Counted from the stretch's first letter, positions 46,363-56,572 are shown. The stretch is 64,000 nucleotides of DNA from Butyrivibrio sp. AE2015 (GCF_000420825.1 NZ_ATVR01000015.1:1-64000), one strand, 5' to 3'. Made by a program: numbers and translations. Notes: a model not told the origin generated them from the sequence alone.

Positions 46363-48756
46363 TTTATCTTTCCTTTCTTCTATAACTATATTTTTAATTT
46401 TATGCCTAATAGCCTTATCTTTTGATGAATCATTTATATTGAAAAGATTAAGTCTTAGAGCATTTGTAACTACAAAAAAGCTTGATAAACTCATGGCTGC
46501 AGCTCCGAACATAGGACTCAGTGACCAGCCAAACAGCTTAATATAACAGCCTGCGGCTAGCGGGATTCCTATTACATTGTAAAAGAATGCCCAAAACAGG
46601 TTCTCGTGGATATTCTTAAGTGTCTGTCTTGAAAGTCGTATTGCTTTTGAAACATCAAGAAGGCTGCTCTTCATCAAAACGACATCTGCAGCATCGATTG
46701 CAACATCTGTTCCTGCCCCTATGGCAATACCTGTATCAGCACGCGTAAGAGCTGGAGCATCATTGATGCCATCACCGACCATGGCTGTAATTCCCTGCTT
46801 TGAAAGATCTCCTACCACCTTCGCTTTTTCTTCAGGAAGGACTTCCGCAACAATGTTGTCAACTCCGGCCTTTTTACCAATAGCAATGGAAGTTTTCTCA
46901 TTGTCACCTGTAAGCATGACCACTTTAATTCCCATGTTCTTAAGCTGGGAGATTGCTTCTTCTGAATCATCCTTGATAGTGTCTGCAACAGCGATTATGC
47001 CCACAAGTTTATTGTCCTGTGAAAAATAAAGAGGTGTCTTTCCTTCGCCGGCAAGCCCATCAGCCTTTTCAAGTATTTCTCCCTGAATTCTTGCGTATTT
47101 TTCTATGAAATGTCTTTTGCCACCTCGAATCATGTGGCCATCTAAATTAGCCTCAAGTCCGTTACCAAAAACCGCCTTGAAATCAGTTATTTCTTCATCA
47201 AGTTCAACACCAAGGTCATTTACATGCTTCATCACAGCCTTTGCCAAAGGATGCTCACTCTTAGACTCCAGGAGCCCCGCTATCTTGATGAGTTTGTCAT
47301 CGAAGCTCTCATACTTACTGGGGGTATATCCGCTTTTATCAATTGAGTCTGCAGAAAACACATCGGTAACAATGGGCTCGCCCTTTGTTATGGTCCCTGT
47401 TTTATCAAGTGCAACAATCTGAGTCTTTCCAAGCATTTCAAGTGATGCTGCTGTCTTGAACATGATGCCGTTTTTGGCGCCAATACCATTACCAACCATT
47501 ATGGCAACAGGAGTTGCAAGACCCAGGGCACATGGGCAGCTGATAACCAAAACTGCAATTCCTCTGGCAAGTGCATTTCCAAAATCTGCTCCCAGTAAGA
47601 GCCATACAATAATTGTCAAAAGAGCTATTCCCATTACTACAGGAACAAATACTCCTGAAACTCTATCTGCCACCTTTGCGATAGGTGCCTTTGTAGATGC
47701 AGCATCGCTGACCATCTGAATTATCTGTGAAAGCGTTGTATCTCTTCCAACTCTTGTAGCTCTGCACTTGATAAACCCTGACTGATTTATGGTTGCTGCA
47801 GATACTTCCATTCCAACAGTTTTGTCAACAGGAATACTTTCGCCTGTAAGGGCTGCCTCATCTACTGAACTGTTTCCTTCAATGACTACACCGTCTACAG
47901 GAATGCTCTCTCCTGGTCTTACAACAAATACTGTTCCAATCTGAACATTTTCAATCGATACTTCTTTTTCTTCACCTGAATCATCGATTATATTTGCTGT
48001 CTTTGGTGCAAGCTTCATAAGACTCTTTATGGCATCTGTTGTTCTGCCCTTGCTCATAGCTTCAAGCATCTTACCAACAGTGATAAGCGTAAGGATCATT
48101 GCAGCAGATTCAAAATAGAACTCATGCATGAAGTGCATTACTGCCTCAGTATCACCTTTTACCTGTGCATCTGTCATAAGGAAAAGAGCTACAAGGCTAT
48201 AAACAAATGCAGCTGAGCTTCCAAGTGCAACCAGCGTATCCATATTGGCGCCGCCGTGGAAAAGCCCTTTAAAGCCGCTAATAAAAAACTTACGATTTAT
48301 AAACATGATTATGATCGTAAGGATCATCTGTACCATGCCCATAGCAACATGGTTTCCATCAAAAAATGAAGGCAGTGGCCAGCCAAACATCATGTGACCC
48401 ATTGAAAAATACATCAAAACCACAAGAAATCCGATTGACGTAATAAGTCTTTTCTTAAGAACAGGAGTTTCCTTATCTCTAAGAGCCTCTTCTTCCATGG
48501 CAAAGTCATTTGATGTTACATTTTCTAAAGCCTCACCGCTTTGAGAATTTATCTTTTTTGACATGGGTTGTGCGCCATAACCGGCATTTTCTACTGCTTT
48601 GATAATATCTGCTTCGCTTGCAGAACCCTCAACACCCATGGAATTGGTAAGCAGATTAACATTACAGCTCTTAACACCTTCTACACTGCTTACAGCCTTT
48701 TCAACTCTTGCCTGACAAGCTGCACAGCTCATGCCTGTAACAATGTATTTATCCAT
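46153..48756 (-). CDS. copA: Copper-exporting P-type ATPase CopA with N- and C-terminal metal-binding domains
   Basis: An 867-residue P1B ATPase that pumps Cu(I) out of the cell. Heavy-metal-associated domains are at both ends: GMSCAACQ at the N terminus and [10 protein letters not shown] in the last 69 residues. Between are [11 protein letters not shown] (actuator), [13 protein letters not shown] (metal channel), [11 protein letters not shown] (phosphorylation), [17 protein letters not shown], and [15 protein letters not shown] pair and MSLSS in the last membrane helices fit Cu(I) selectivity. The start uses ATG 48756 with GAGGTG nine bases upstream; a GTG at 48768 overlaps csoR by four bases. 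The C-terminal HMA domain is unusual and is treated separately. Confidence 0.93.
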   Translation of the reverse strand: MDKYIVTGMSCAACQARVEKAVSSVEGVKSCNVNLLTNSMGVEGSASEADIIKAVENAGYGAQPMSKKINSQSGEALENVTSNDFAMEEEALRDKETPVLKKRLITSIGFLVVLMYFSMGHMMFGWPLPSFFDGNHVAMGMVQMILTIIIMFINRKFFISGFKGLFHGGANMDTLVALGSSAAFVYSLVALFLMTDAQVKGDTEAVMHFMHEFYFESAAMILTLITVGKMLEAMSKGRTTDAIKSLMKLAPKTANIIDDSGEEKEVSIENVQIGTVFVVRPGESIPVDGVVIEGNSSVDEAALTGESIPVDKTVGMEVSAATINQSGFIKCRATRVGRDTTLSQIIQMVSDAASTKAPIAKVADRVSGVFVPVVMGIALLTIIVWLLLGADFGNALARGIAVLVISCPCALGLATPVAIMVGNGIGAKNGIMFKTAASLEMLGKTQIVALDKTGTITKGEPIVTDVFSADSIDKSGYTPSKYESFDDKLIKIAGLLESKSEHPLAKAVMKHVNDLGVELDEEITDFKAVFGNGLEANLDGHMIRGGKRHFIEKYARIQGEILEKADGLAGEGKTPLYFSQDNKLVGIIAVADTIKDDSEEAISQLKNMGIKVVMLTGDNEKTSIAIGKKAGVDNIVAEVLPEEKAKVVGDLSKQGITAMVGDGINDAPALTRADTGIAIGAGTDVAIDAADVVLMKSSLLDVSKAIRLSRQTLKNIHENLFWAFFYNVIGIPLAAGCYIKLFGWSLSPMFGAAAMSLSSFFVVTNALRLNLFNINDSSKDKAIRHKIKNIVIEERKDKMTKTLKIEGMMCGHCEATVKKALEEVSGVESAVVSHEKGTAEVTFTAEVANDVLKKAVEDKDYKVTSIA

Positions 48757-48764
48757 ACTTTTTA

Positions 48765-49076
48765 TCACCTCATCATTTTCTGTAAAACATCCAGAAGTTC
48801 ATCTACAGTCTCATCCTTGCCGGCCCTGATATCATCAGTAACGCAGGTTTTTATATGGTTAGATAAAAGAACTTTTGCAAAACTGTTAAGAGCCTTATTT
48901 GCAGCAGCAACCTGAGTAAGAATATCAGTACAGTAAGAATCATTTTCTACCATTCCTTCTATACCTCTTATCTGGCCTTCAATTCTTTTAAGCCTGTTGA
49001 TAAGGTCCTTATATTCTTTTTCTTCCCTGACCTTTGTTTTTCCTGATGTTTCAGAGCAACATTTTGGACAAGCCAT
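48765..49076 (-). CDS. csoR: Copper-sensing repressor CsoR
   Basis: A 103-residue DUF156 protein that holds operator DNA until Cu(I) binds. The C-H-C ligands are in [16 protein letters not shown]. The N terminus has extra cysteines (MACPKCCSE), which may add metal or redox sensing. The stop overlaps the potential GTG start of copA, so they are co-translated. It regulates its own promoter through the operator upstream. Confidence 0.93.
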   Translation of the reverse strand: MACPKCCSETSGKTKVREEKEYKDLINRLKRIEGQIRGIEGMVENDSYCTDILTQVAAANKALNSFAKVLLSNHIKTCVTDDIRAGKDETVDELLDVLQKMMR

Positions 49077-49126
49077 AGCAATCTCCCATTTACGATAATA
49101 TTTTACAAAATCTATTTGTTGAAAAC

Positions 49127-49155
49127 ATAATATACCCCCGAGGGGTATATTGCAA
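49127..49155 (-). promoter_or_regulatory. csoR-copA promoter with CsoR operator in the spacer
   Basis: TTGCAA (49155-49150) and TATTAT (49132-49127) on the minus strand are 17 bases apart. The spacer is covered by the palindrome AATATACCCC-3 bases-GGGGTATATT (49129-49151), matching the known CsoR class with TACCCC/GGGGTA half-sites. Repressor binding would occlude RNA polymerase directly. Confidence 0.88.
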
Positions 49156-49205
49156 GAATTTTTTTACAATATATTTTAAGATGATAAACAGCAAATAAAA
49201 GCAAA

Positions 49206-49240
49206 AAAGGATAGGCTTATTTTAAGCATGCCTATCCTTT
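49206..49240 (-). terminator. Terminator after the DUF975 gene
   Basis: Perfect 11-bp stem (49206-49216 with 49230-49240) followed by a T-run on the minus strand; it lies between the DUF975 stop and the csoR promoter. Confidence 0.85.
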
Positions 49241-49271
49241 ATATGTCTTTATTCTATTAAGTTAAATTACA

Positions 49272-49955
49272 TTATCCTCTGATTCTTCTGTAAAGCTCAG
49301 CATCAGCATTCTGCTTATAAGGATTAAGATAGAAAATACCCACAAGTCCTATAGTACACACTGATAAAATATACCATCCAATATATGAAAGATCATATAC
49401 AAAGCATGCCCACTTCTGTCCTTTCATCATAGCTCTTGATTTTTTCAGAGCATCAATAGCAGAAATTGTTGGATCCTCAGCAAGAATATATGGCACCATC
49501 CTGTATGAATACATAAGGATAAATCCCGGGATCAGGAAGCAGATACATCCAAGTCCGATCACAATATCTCTGATAAAAAGACTTAAAACAGCATTGATGT
49601 AATTGTTTTTGAATGCATGCAACAATTCAGGGAAATCAGCATCAGTTTCCTGATTAACGAGGAAAAATCTGTTGCATCCAACTTCCAATGGATTGAAAAC
49701 AAAAAGGTCAACCAGTTTCAAAATGATCAATATTGTACCAACAATGCCAAGAGCAACAAGAAGTATTACCATAAATGATGGGTCACTTGCAGCTTCTCCG
49801 GAGAAAGAATTTGAAATCTCCTCCTTATGGTTATTGGCTGTAGCTGAAGTTGATGTAAAAAATAGTGTATAAATAAATGCAACTATTACAGACTTCCAAT
49901 AATTCCTCTTAAAACTAGCTTTACCATTTTCCTTAACTTCACTTCTGTTCCACAT
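49272..49955 (-). CDS. DUF975-family membrane protein
   Basis: A 227-residue protein with about five hydrophobic segments. The family pattern is NPLEVGCNRFFLVNQET, FIRDIVIGLGCICFLIPGFI, YSYRMVPYILAEDPTISAI and ALKKSRAMMKGQKWACFVYD. DUF975 proteins are of unknown function. GGAGGAG five bases upstream picks the ATG at 49955; 21 upstream codons in frame lack a site. The 285 bases between this gene and the next are very AT-rich with a TATAAT at 50184 but no other structure. Confidence 0.83.
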   Translation of the reverse strand: MWNRSEVKENGKASFKRNYWKSVIVAFIYTLFFTSTSATANNHKEEISNSFSGEAASDPSFMVILLVALGIVGTILIILKLVDLFVFNPLEVGCNRFFLVNQETDADFPELLHAFKNNYINAVLSLFIRDIVIGLGCICFLIPGFILMYSYRMVPYILAEDPTISAIDALKKSRAMMKGQKWACFVYDLSYIGWYILSVCTIGLVGIFYLNPYKQNADAELYRRIRG

Positions 49956-50240
49956 AATAACTCCTCCATAAAAAAATGTTGTTTGATAGTAATGATTATA
50001 AATTTCTTTAATATGCATAAAAAGATAAACAATTGCAAATTAAAGTGCTCTATTACTTTATTATACGAATATTTTGAAATTAAATTACACCAAATAATAA
50101 ATTTTATACATTTTTTAGATTATTTAAATAGTTAAAAAGATATTAAATTATACTTAAAATCAGTTTTTGCATCAAAAAACCTTTATAATTGATTGTAAAG
50201 ATATTTACATAATATCAATTATATTATTAAGGAGGTAATG

Positions 50241-50417
50241 ATGAGCAGAGTATCAGAAGTAAAAGCATTGCAGGATCAGAGAATCAAAGAGATGAAGGAA
50301 CGCTTCAAAAAAGAAGAAGTATCAGATTCTAAAAGAGTGGAGCTAATGATACAGAATATGACTCAGACTCTTAATGATATCTCTTTTACCCTTGCGATGA
50401 TTGCCGATAAAAAATAA
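50241..50417 (+). CDS. Small protein of 58 residues, unknown function
   Basis: A short reading frame with an excellent GGAGG site five bases before ATG and its own terminator. The translation starts MSRVSEVKALQDQRIKEM and continues with Lys/Glu/Arg-rich helices; the second half has VELMIQNMTQTLNDISFTL. There is no membrane segment, Cys or signal. The periodicity suggests a two-helix coiled coil. The combined evidence (RBS, terminator, correct frame) makes it a real gene despite the length. Function unknown. Confidence 0.75.
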   Translation: MSRVSEVKALQDQRIKEMKERFKKEEVSDSKRVELMIQNMTQTLNDISFTLAMIADKK

Positions 50418-50429
50418 AAAATTCTAAAA

Positions 50430-50460
50430 AAAGGGAAGCGCCAAAAAGGCTCTTCCCTTT
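50430..50460. terminator. Bidirectional terminator between the small protein and acyl-CoA synthetase genes
   Basis: A 13-bp stem (50430-50442 with 50448-50460, small mismatches near the loop), five-base A loop, A-run on the left and T-run on the right, so it can stop both converging units. Confidence 0.88.
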
Positions 50461-50492
50461 TCTACTTATTTAGTCATTTAGATATGTAATAT

Positions 50493-52127
50493 TCATCCCT
50501 GATTTTGCTTTTCTACAAGATGATCGCCGCAGTACTTCTGTCTTAATTTTGGCTTATCAATCTTACCTGTAGCATTTCTGATAACTTTATCAAAAATGAT
50601 CTTTCTTGGCCTTTTATATCTTGGGAGGTCAACACAGAAAGCATCTACATCTTCCTCAGTAAGAGTCATTCCCTCTTTTACCTGTATTATTGCAGCAGCA
50701 ATTTCACCAAGACGCGGATCAGGAAGACCTATTACAGCAGCATCATGAATCTTGTCATTTTTCATGAGGAAGCTCTCAATCTGTACAGGATACAGATTCT
50801 CACCGCCTGAAATAATAACATCTTTTTTACGGTCAACGAGGAATATAAAGCCGTCCTCATCCTGACGTGCCATATCACCTGTAAAGAGCCATCCATTTTT
50901 AAGAATCTCAGCAGTTGCTTCAGGATTCTTATAATAGCAGACCATAACGCCGGGGCCTTTGACACAAAGCTCTCCGATCTCGCCCTGCTTAACAGGATTT
51001 CCTTCTTCATCTACTATCTTGGTCTTCCAGCCATAACCGGGAACACCTATGGCGCCTACCTTATGTACATTTTCCATTCCAAGATGAACGCAGCCTGGGC
51101 CTGTTGATTCAGAAAGGCCATAGTTGGTGTCATACTTATGATGAGGAAAATACTGAAGCCAATGACGGACAAGGCTAGGTGGAATCGGCTGAGCACCTAT
51201 GTGCATCAGACGCCACTGACTTAATTTGTAATCTTCCATCTTAAGCTTTCCGCTATCGAGTGCAGCAAGAATATCCTGCGCCCACGGAACAAGGAGCCAT
51301 ACAATTGTGCAGTGTTCTTCAGATACTGCTCTAAATATCGCCTCCGGTGAATTTCCTTTCAAAAGAACTGCTCTGCTTCCTGTATATAGTGAGCCAAACC
51401 AATGCATTTTTGCACCTGTATGGTAAAGAGGTGGAATGCAGAGGAAATTGTCCTCGTGTGTTGTTTCGTGATGGATTGCTTCCATTTTTGCAGACTGCAT
51501 AAGTGCAGTGTGGATATGCAAAATAGCCTTAGGAAATCCTGTCGTTCCTGATGAAAAATAGATTGCTGCATCATCCTTATCTTCGATCAGAACTCTTGGT
51601 GCTGTTGAAGATGAATTTGAAACCTGCTTGTAATAGTCCTCAGCATAGGATGGACACTGGTCTCCAACATAGTAAAGAAGCATCTCCTTCTTTAATTTCT
51701 CAGCAATATCCTCGATTCTTCCGATGAACTCAGGTCCATAGAATAGAACATCTGAATCGGAAGCCTTAAGGCAATAATCAATTTCTTCAGAAGTAAATCT
51801 GAAATTAAGCGGAACAGCTACAGCTCCGCATTTTAATATTCCAAAATAGATAGGCAGCCATTCGAGACAGTTCATAAGCAATATAGCGCACTTCTGTCCT
51901 TTTTTGATGCCCCTTTCCATGAGCATATTGGCTACTCTGTTAGCTTTTTCATCAAATACAGACCATGTGATCTGTCTTCTGTAATAGGAAGTGCTTGTGG
52001 GCTGAATAAGTTCATATTCCTTCCATGTTACTCGTTGCTCTTCCTTTATCTCAGGATTTATCTCCACAAGAGCAACCTCTTCCCCATAAAGTTTGCTGTT
52101 TCTTTCTAGTAAATCTGTAATCGGCAT
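50493..52127 (-). CDS. Class I adenylate-forming acyl-CoA synthetase
   Basis: A 544-residue ligase joining a carboxylic acid to CoA through an acyl-AMP. The P-loop-like motif is IYFSSGTTGFPKAI; a later TNYGLSESTGPGCVH and GWLFTGDMARQDEDG with DRKKDVIISGGENLYPVQ complete the family; the catalytic Lys is in NATGKIDKPKLR. The substrate is not obvious. Gene is divergent to the iorA unit with a 234-base gap. It carries the same 29-bp upstream motif as iorA and the symporter gene. Confidence 0.9.
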   Translation of the reverse strand: MPITDLLERNSKLYGEEVALVEINPEIKEEQRVTWKEYELIQPTSTSYYRRQITWSVFDEKANRVANMLMERGIKKGQKCAILLMNCLEWLPIYFGILKCGAVAVPLNFRFTSEEIDYCLKASDSDVLFYGPEFIGRIEDIAEKLKKEMLLYYVGDQCPSYAEDYYKQVSNSSSTAPRVLIEDKDDAAIYFSSGTTGFPKAILHIHTALMQSAKMEAIHHETTHEDNFLCIPPLYHTGAKMHWFGSLYTGSRAVLLKGNSPEAIFRAVSEEHCTIVWLLVPWAQDILAALDSGKLKMEDYKLSQWRLMHIGAQPIPPSLVRHWLQYFPHHKYDTNYGLSESTGPGCVHLGMENVHKVGAIGVPGYGWKTKIVDEEGNPVKQGEIGELCVKGPGVMVCYYKNPEATAEILKNGWLFTGDMARQDEDGFIFLVDRKKDVIISGGENLYPVQIESFLMKNDKIHDAAVIGLPDPRLGEIAAAIIQVKEGMTLTEEDVDAFCVDLPRYKRPRKIIFDKVIRNATGKIDKPKLRQKYCGDHLVEKQNQG

Positions 52128-52141
52128 ATTGTAATCCCCTT

Positions 52142-52170
52142 CTTGTACGCTTTAAAGCGCTAAAGTACAT
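52142..52170 (-). promoter_or_regulatory. Shared regulatory motif, copy A (acyl-CoA synthetase gene)
   Basis: Read on the minus strand, this 29-bp box runs through TACTTTAGCGCTTTAAAGCG and ends GTACAAG. It includes the perfect 12-bp palindrome CGCTTTAAAGCG (52148-52159). It lies 15-43 bases before the start codon, over the expected promoter or leader. It matches copy C at 24 of 29 positions. Confidence 0.7.
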
Positions 52171-52279
52171 TATAAAGACATTTAATAAAAAGGTCAATAC
52201 AGGTAATGCCCTATTATTTAGTAATTTAAAGCATATTTAATTCTTGATTTTATATTTTATTTTTATTATCCTAGTGTAT

Positions 52280-52308
52280 ATGCACTTTATCACTTTAAAT
52301 CAAAACAA
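52280..52308 (+). promoter_or_regulatory. Shared regulatory motif, copy B (iorA)
   Basis: GCACTTTATCACTTTAAATC (52282-52301) is the core of this copy. It matches copy A at 20 of 29 positions and copy C at 18 of 29, best through the ACTTTA and CTTTAAA parts. It lies 54-82 bases before the iorA ATG. This is the weakest of the three copies. Confidence 0.55.
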
Positions 52309-52361
52309 TGTCTGTTTTATATAATTGTGCGTAATAATTTAAGAAGGTAGGAGGATTATAA

Positions 52362-54116
52362 ATGAGCAAAGACAATGGCAAACAGCTCATGCTTGGCAAC
52401 AAGGCTGTTGCCCGGGGATTATATGAAGCCGGAGTATGCTTCATTTCAAGTTATCCTGGTACTCCAAGTACAGAGGTAACTGAAGAAGCTGCTAAATATG
52501 ATGATATATACTGTGAATGGGCCCCTAACGAAAAGGTGGCTATGGAATCTGCTTTTGGCGCATCACTTGCAGGAAAAAGAGCTTTCTGCGCTCAGAAACA
52601 CGTTGGCCTTAATGTAGCAGCAGATCCACTTTACACAATGTCCTATACAGGAGTTAATGCAGGTCTTGTGATCGTAGTTGCTGATGATGCAGGAATGCAC
52701 TCATCACAGAATGAGCAGGATTCAAGACACCACGCTATCGCTGCCAAGGTTCCTATGATCGAACCGTCTGATTCAGGTGAAGCTCTCGAATATACAAAGC
52801 TTGCCTATGAAATATCTGAGAAATTTGACACTCCTGTTCTTTTAAAAATGTGCACAAGAGTTGCACACTCTCAGTCTCTCGTAAGTACAGGTGAAAGAAC
52901 TGTTCCCGATAAGCCATACGAAAAAAATATCGCAAAATACGTAATGATGCCAGGCAATGCCAAAAAGCGTCATCCTATCGTTGAGCAGAGAACAAAAGAC
53001 CTTATTTCCTATGCTGAAGAGTGTCCTCTCAACAGAGTTGAGATGGGTGGTACAAAGATAGGTATCATTACCTGCTCAACATCTTACCAGTATGTAAAAG
53101 AGGTTTTTGGTGACTCCGTAAGCGTACTTAAGCTTGGTATGACCAATCCTCTTCCTGAAAAGCTTATCAGGGACTTTGCTTCAAAGGTTGAAAAGCTCTT
53201 TGTTGTAGAGGAACTTGATCCAATCATTGAAAATCATGTAAAAGCTCTTGGAATTGAAGTCACAGGAAAAGACCTTCTTCCAATCGTTGATGAGTTTTCA
53301 CAAAATCTAATTGCTCAGAAATTCGGAAAAGATGTCGAGAGCTCTTTTGCCCTTGATGCAGAGATTCCTAATCGTCCACCTGTTATGTGTGCAGGCTGCC
53401 CACACAGAGGACTCTTCTATACTCTTAAAAAGAATAACTGCACTGTTTTAGGTGATATTGGATGTTATACACTGGGCGCAGTTCCACCACTTGGCGCTAT
53501 CGAAATGACTCTCTGTATGGGAGCTTCAATAGGAGCACTCCATGGTTTTAACAAAGTAAGAGGTGCCGAAAGTGAGCACAAAACTGTTGCCGTTATCGGT
53601 GATTCAACATTTATGCATTCAGGAATGACAGGTCTTGCCAACGTTGCATATAACCAGTCAAACTCAACTATCATAATTGTTGACAATTCAATCACCGGAA
53701 TGACAGGTCACCAGCAGAATCCAACAACCGGCTACAACATAAAGGGTGACCCGGCAGGAAAGATCGATCTTGAAGCCCTTTGCAGAGCTATGGGCTTTGA
53801 AAGAGTCCGCGTAGTTGATCCTTATAATCTTGAAGAATGCGATAAAGTCCTCAAGGAAGAACTCTCCGCAGACGCTCCTTCCGTAATCATATCAAGACGC
53901 CCTTGCGCTTTATTAAAATACGTAAAACACAATCCTCCTCTTAACGTGGATAAAAATAAATGTGTAGGCTGCAAATCCTGTATGAGAATCGGATGCCCTG
54001 CAATTTCCATGAAAGATGGACAGGCCAGAATTGATACAACACTGTGCGTAGGCTGTAACGTATGCAGCCAGCTCTGTCCGGTTGGAGCCTTTAACGCTCC
54101 GGAAAAGGAGGCTTGA
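52362..54116 (+). CDS. iorA: Indolepyruvate:ferredoxin oxidoreductase, alpha subunit
   Basis: A 584-residue TPP enzyme that decarboxylates aryl-pyruvates to aryl-acetyl-CoA while reducing ferredoxin. N-terminal pyrimidine-binding part includes FISSYPGTPSTEVTEEAAKY; the TPP site is ADIGCY-like GDIGCYTLGAVPPLG with DSTFMHSGMTGLANVAYNQ; two [4Fe-4S] clusters end the protein (CVGCKSCMRIGCP and CVGCNVCSQLCP). Start ATG 52362 has AGGAGG seven bases upstream. It is the first gene of a four-gene plus-strand run. Confidence 0.94.
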   Translation: MSKDNGKQLMLGNKAVARGLYEAGVCFISSYPGTPSTEVTEEAAKYDDIYCEWAPNEKVAMESAFGASLAGKRAFCAQKHVGLNVAADPLYTMSYTGVNAGLVIVVADDAGMHSSQNEQDSRHHAIAAKVPMIEPSDSGEALEYTKLAYEISEKFDTPVLLKMCTRVAHSQSLVSTGERTVPDKPYEKNIAKYVMMPGNAKKRHPIVEQRTKDLISYAEECPLNRVEMGGTKIGIITCSTSYQYVKEVFGDSVSVLKLGMTNPLPEKLIRDFASKVEKLFVVEELDPIIENHVKALGIEVTGKDLLPIVDEFSQNLIAQKFGKDVESSFALDAEIPNRPPVMCAGCPHRGLFYTLKKNNCTVLGDIGCYTLGAVPPLGAIEMTLCMGASIGALHGFNKVRGAESEHKTVAVIGDSTFMHSGMTGLANVAYNQSNSTIIIVDNSITGMTGHQQNPTTGYNIKGDPAGKIDLEALCRAMGFERVRVVDPYNLEECDKVLKEELSADAPSVIISRRPCALLKYVKHNPPLNVDKNKCVGCKSCMRIGCPAISMKDGQARIDTTLCVGCNVCSQLCPVGAFNAPEKEA

Positions 54117-54120
54117 AACA

Positions 54121-54696
54121 ATGGAAACTAAAAATATTATGATCGTTGGTGTAGGCGGACAGGGTTCACTACTTGCCAGCAAACTTTTAGGACATCTTTT
54201 AATGGCTCAGGGATTTGATGTTAAAGTTTCTGAAGTACATGGTATGAGCCAGCGAGGAGGAAGCGTTGTAACCTATGTAAGATACGGCGAAAAAGTCTTC
54301 TCTCCTGTCATCGATAAAGGTCAGGCTGATTACATTGTTTCCTTTGAAGCTTTAGAGGCTGCAAGATGGCTTCCATACCTTAAAAAGGATGGACAGATCG
54401 TCACAAACACTCAGCAGATAGATCCTATGCCGGTAATTACAGGAGCAGCTGAATATCCTGAAAATATTATCGATCAGATTAAGGCTACTGGTGCAAAGGT
54501 TGATGCTTTGGACTGCCTTACTCTTGCAGAACAGGCCGGTTCATCAAAAGCTGTAAATATAGTATTACTTGGAAGACTCTCTCACTACTTTGATCTTCCT
54601 GAAGATGAATGGATGAAGAGCCTTGAAGCCAATGTACCTGCCAAATTCCTCGACATGAATAAAAAAGCCTTCGAGCTTGGCAAAAACTTCGCATAA
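54121..54696 (+). CDS. iorB: Indolepyruvate:ferredoxin oxidoreductase, beta subunit
   Basis: A 191-residue partner of IorA. The gamma-type oxidoreductase domain begins KNIMIVGVGGQGSLLASKLL and contains EVHGMSQRGGSVVTYVRYG, both typical of IorB. AAGGAGG nine bases before the ATG at 54121 gives the start. Four bases after the iorA stop. Confidence 0.93.
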   Translation: METKNIMIVGVGGQGSLLASKLLGHLLMAQGFDVKVSEVHGMSQRGGSVVTYVRYGEKVFSPVIDKGQADYIVSFEALEAARWLPYLKKDGQIVTNTQQIDPMPVITGAAEYPENIIDQIKATGAKVDALDCLTLAEQAGSSKAVNIVLLGRLSHYFDLPEDEWMKSLEANVPAKFLDMNKKAFELGKNFA

Positions 54697-54724
54697 AAAG
54701 AATTGTTTTTGGGGAGAAAAAGAT

Positions 54725-56026
54725 ATGGAGCAATATTTTCAGAAAGAAATTGAAACAACACCTTATGAAGAAATAAAAAAGATTCAGAGCGAAAAGCTTG
54801 TTCAGCAGGTAAAAAGAGTTTGGGATAATGTCCCTTACTACAGGAAAAAGATGGAGGAAAAAGGCGTTACTCCTGATGATATAAAGTCAGTTGACGACCT
54901 TCATAAGCTTCCATTTTTATCAAAGAAAGATCTAAGAGATGCTTACCCAACCGGTCTTCTTGGGGCTCCAATGAAGGACTGCGTAAGGATACACTCAACT
55001 TCAGGAACAACAGGAAAAAGAGTTGTCGCTTTCTATACACAGCATGACATTGATCTTTGGGAAGACTGCTGCGCAAGAGCTATCATGGCTGCCGGTGGAA
55101 CTAATGAGGATATTTGCCAGATTGCATATGGTTTTGGTCTCTTTACAGGCGGTGCCGGTCTTAACGGTGGTTCTCATAAAGTTGGTTGCCTTACAGTTCC
55201 TATAAGCTCCGGCAACACCGACAGACAAATGATGTTCATAAATGACCTTAAAGCCACTATTCTTTGCTGTACACCAAGTTATGCTGCATATATTTCCGAA
55301 CGTTTCAAAGAAGAAGGCTACAAGCCTGAAGACATCCCTCTTAAGGCAGGAATCTTTGGTGCAGAAGCCTGGAGTGAAGAAATGCGTCAGGAAATAGAAT
55401 CCACTTTAGGAATCAAAGCCTACGATATTTATGGTCTTACAGAGCTTTCCGGTCCCGGAGTTGCTTTTGAATGCTGTGAGCAAAATGGTATGCACATAAA
55501 TGAGGATCACTTCATAGCAGAGATCATCGATCCTGATACTGAAGAAGTACTTCCTGAAGGCTCACAGGGCGAGCTGGTATTTACAGCTGTAGATAAAGAA
55601 GCCTTCCCAATGCTCCGCTATCGCACAAGAGATATCTGCAAACTCACACGAGGCAAGTGTTCCTGCGGAAGAACTTTCATCAAAATGGCTAAGCCAATGG
55701 GCCGCTCAGACGACATGCTTATAGTAAGAGGCGTAAATGTATTCCCTAGCCAGATAGAAACAGTTCTTTTGAACAATGGATATGCTGCAAACTACCAGAT
55801 AGTCGTTGACAGAGCCAACAACACTGACTCTCTTGATGTTCAGGTTGAAATGACACCTGAGATGTTCACAGATAATGTCGGCGAGATCGAGGAACGTCAG
55901 AAAAAACTTGCTACAGATATGTACTCAATGCTTGGAATCAAGGTAAAGATCTCTCTCCTTGCGCCAAAGTCAATCGCAAGAAGCGAAGGAAAAGCTGTAA
56001 GAGTTATCGATAAGAGAAAAATCTAA
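54725..56026 (+). CDS. paaK: Phenylacetate-CoA ligase-like enzyme
   Basis: A 433-residue AMP-forming ligase of the PaaK group. Motifs: IHSTSGTTGKRVVAFYT (AMP site), YDIYGLTELSGPGVAFEC, MLRYRTRDICKLTRGKCSCG and SDDMLIVRGVNVFPSQIE. In anaerobes with IorAB it can run in reverse, turning aryl-acetyl-CoA to acid with ATP formation, or activate aryl acids. GGGGAG eight bases before ATG 54725 sets the start. The direction in vivo is inferred. Confidence 0.9.
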   Translation: MEQYFQKEIETTPYEEIKKIQSEKLVQQVKRVWDNVPYYRKKMEEKGVTPDDIKSVDDLHKLPFLSKKDLRDAYPTGLLGAPMKDCVRIHSTSGTTGKRVVAFYTQHDIDLWEDCCARAIMAAGGTNEDICQIAYGFGLFTGGAGLNGGSHKVGCLTVPISSGNTDRQMMFINDLKATILCCTPSYAAYISERFKEEGYKPEDIPLKAGIFGAEAWSEEMRQEIESTLGIKAYDIYGLTELSGPGVAFECCEQNGMHINEDHFIAEIIDPDTEEVLPEGSQGELVFTAVDKEAFPMLRYRTRDICKLTRGKCSCGRTFIKMAKPMGRSDDMLIVRGVNVFPSQIETVLLNNGYAANYQIVVDRANNTDSLDVQVEMTPEMFTDNVGEIEERQKKLATDMYSMLGIKVKISLLAPKSIARSEGKAVRVIDKRKI

Positions 56027-56095
56027 GTTTTATCGATATTTTTGCAGTAATTATTCAAAAATTATTCTATACTAGAAATATAGGAGGATTCTATC

Positions 56096-56530
56096 ATGAG
56101 TATAAAACAGATATCAGTTTTCCTTGAAAATAAACCCGGCACATTAAAAAAACTCACAAGTGTTATGGCCAAAAACAAAATAGACATGCGCGCCACTTCC
56201 CTTGCTGAGACCAAGGATTTTGGAATTGCCCGCATCATCGTCGATGACGCTTTAGAAGCTGTAAATACCTTAAAAGAAAATGACTTCGTAGCAAGTCTTA
56301 CATCAGTTCTGGCAGTAGAGATTCCTGATGAGGCAGGCGGACTTGATAAGCTTTTGGAAGTTTTCGCTGATGCAGAAGTTAACATCGAGTACATGTACGC
56401 TTTTCCCGGAAGAGGCTCTTCCAACCACGCTTACATGATCTTCAGAGTTGCTGATACAAAAGCTGCTGAGGCCAAGCTCACAGGAAAAGGATTAAAACTT
56501 CTTTCACAAGAAGATATTGCAAACATCTAA
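56096..56530 (+). CDS. Tandem ACT-domain protein
   Basis: A 144-residue protein made of two ACT domains, each of about 65 residues: MSIKQISVFLENKPGTLKKL and, after a short linker, GGLDKLLEVFADAEVNIEYM. ACT pairs bind amino acids. Genes like this commonly follow paaK and ior genes in anaerobes; it is thought to sense aromatic or branched amino acids and regulate the enzymes or transcription. No DNA-binding domain is present. TAGGAGG sits seven bases before the ATG. Confidence 0.88.
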   Translation: MSIKQISVFLENKPGTLKKLTSVMAKNKIDMRATSLAETKDFGIARIIVDDALEAVNTLKENDFVASLTSVLAVEIPDEAGGLDKLLEVFADAEVNIEYMYAFPGRGSSNHAYMIFRVADTKAAEAKLTGKGLKLLSQEDIANI

Positions 56531-56537
56531 AAAATTA

Positions 56538-56570
56538 AAACCTCTGGCTAATTAGTCAGAGGTTTATTTT
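56538..56570 (+). terminator. Terminator of the iorA-ACT unit
   Basis: A 12-bp stem (56538-56549 with 56554-56565, one G-T pair), four-base loop and a T-rich tail. Ends the plus-strand run and faces the FIST-GGDEF gene stop at 56573. Confidence 0.88.
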
Positions 56571-56572
56571 TG

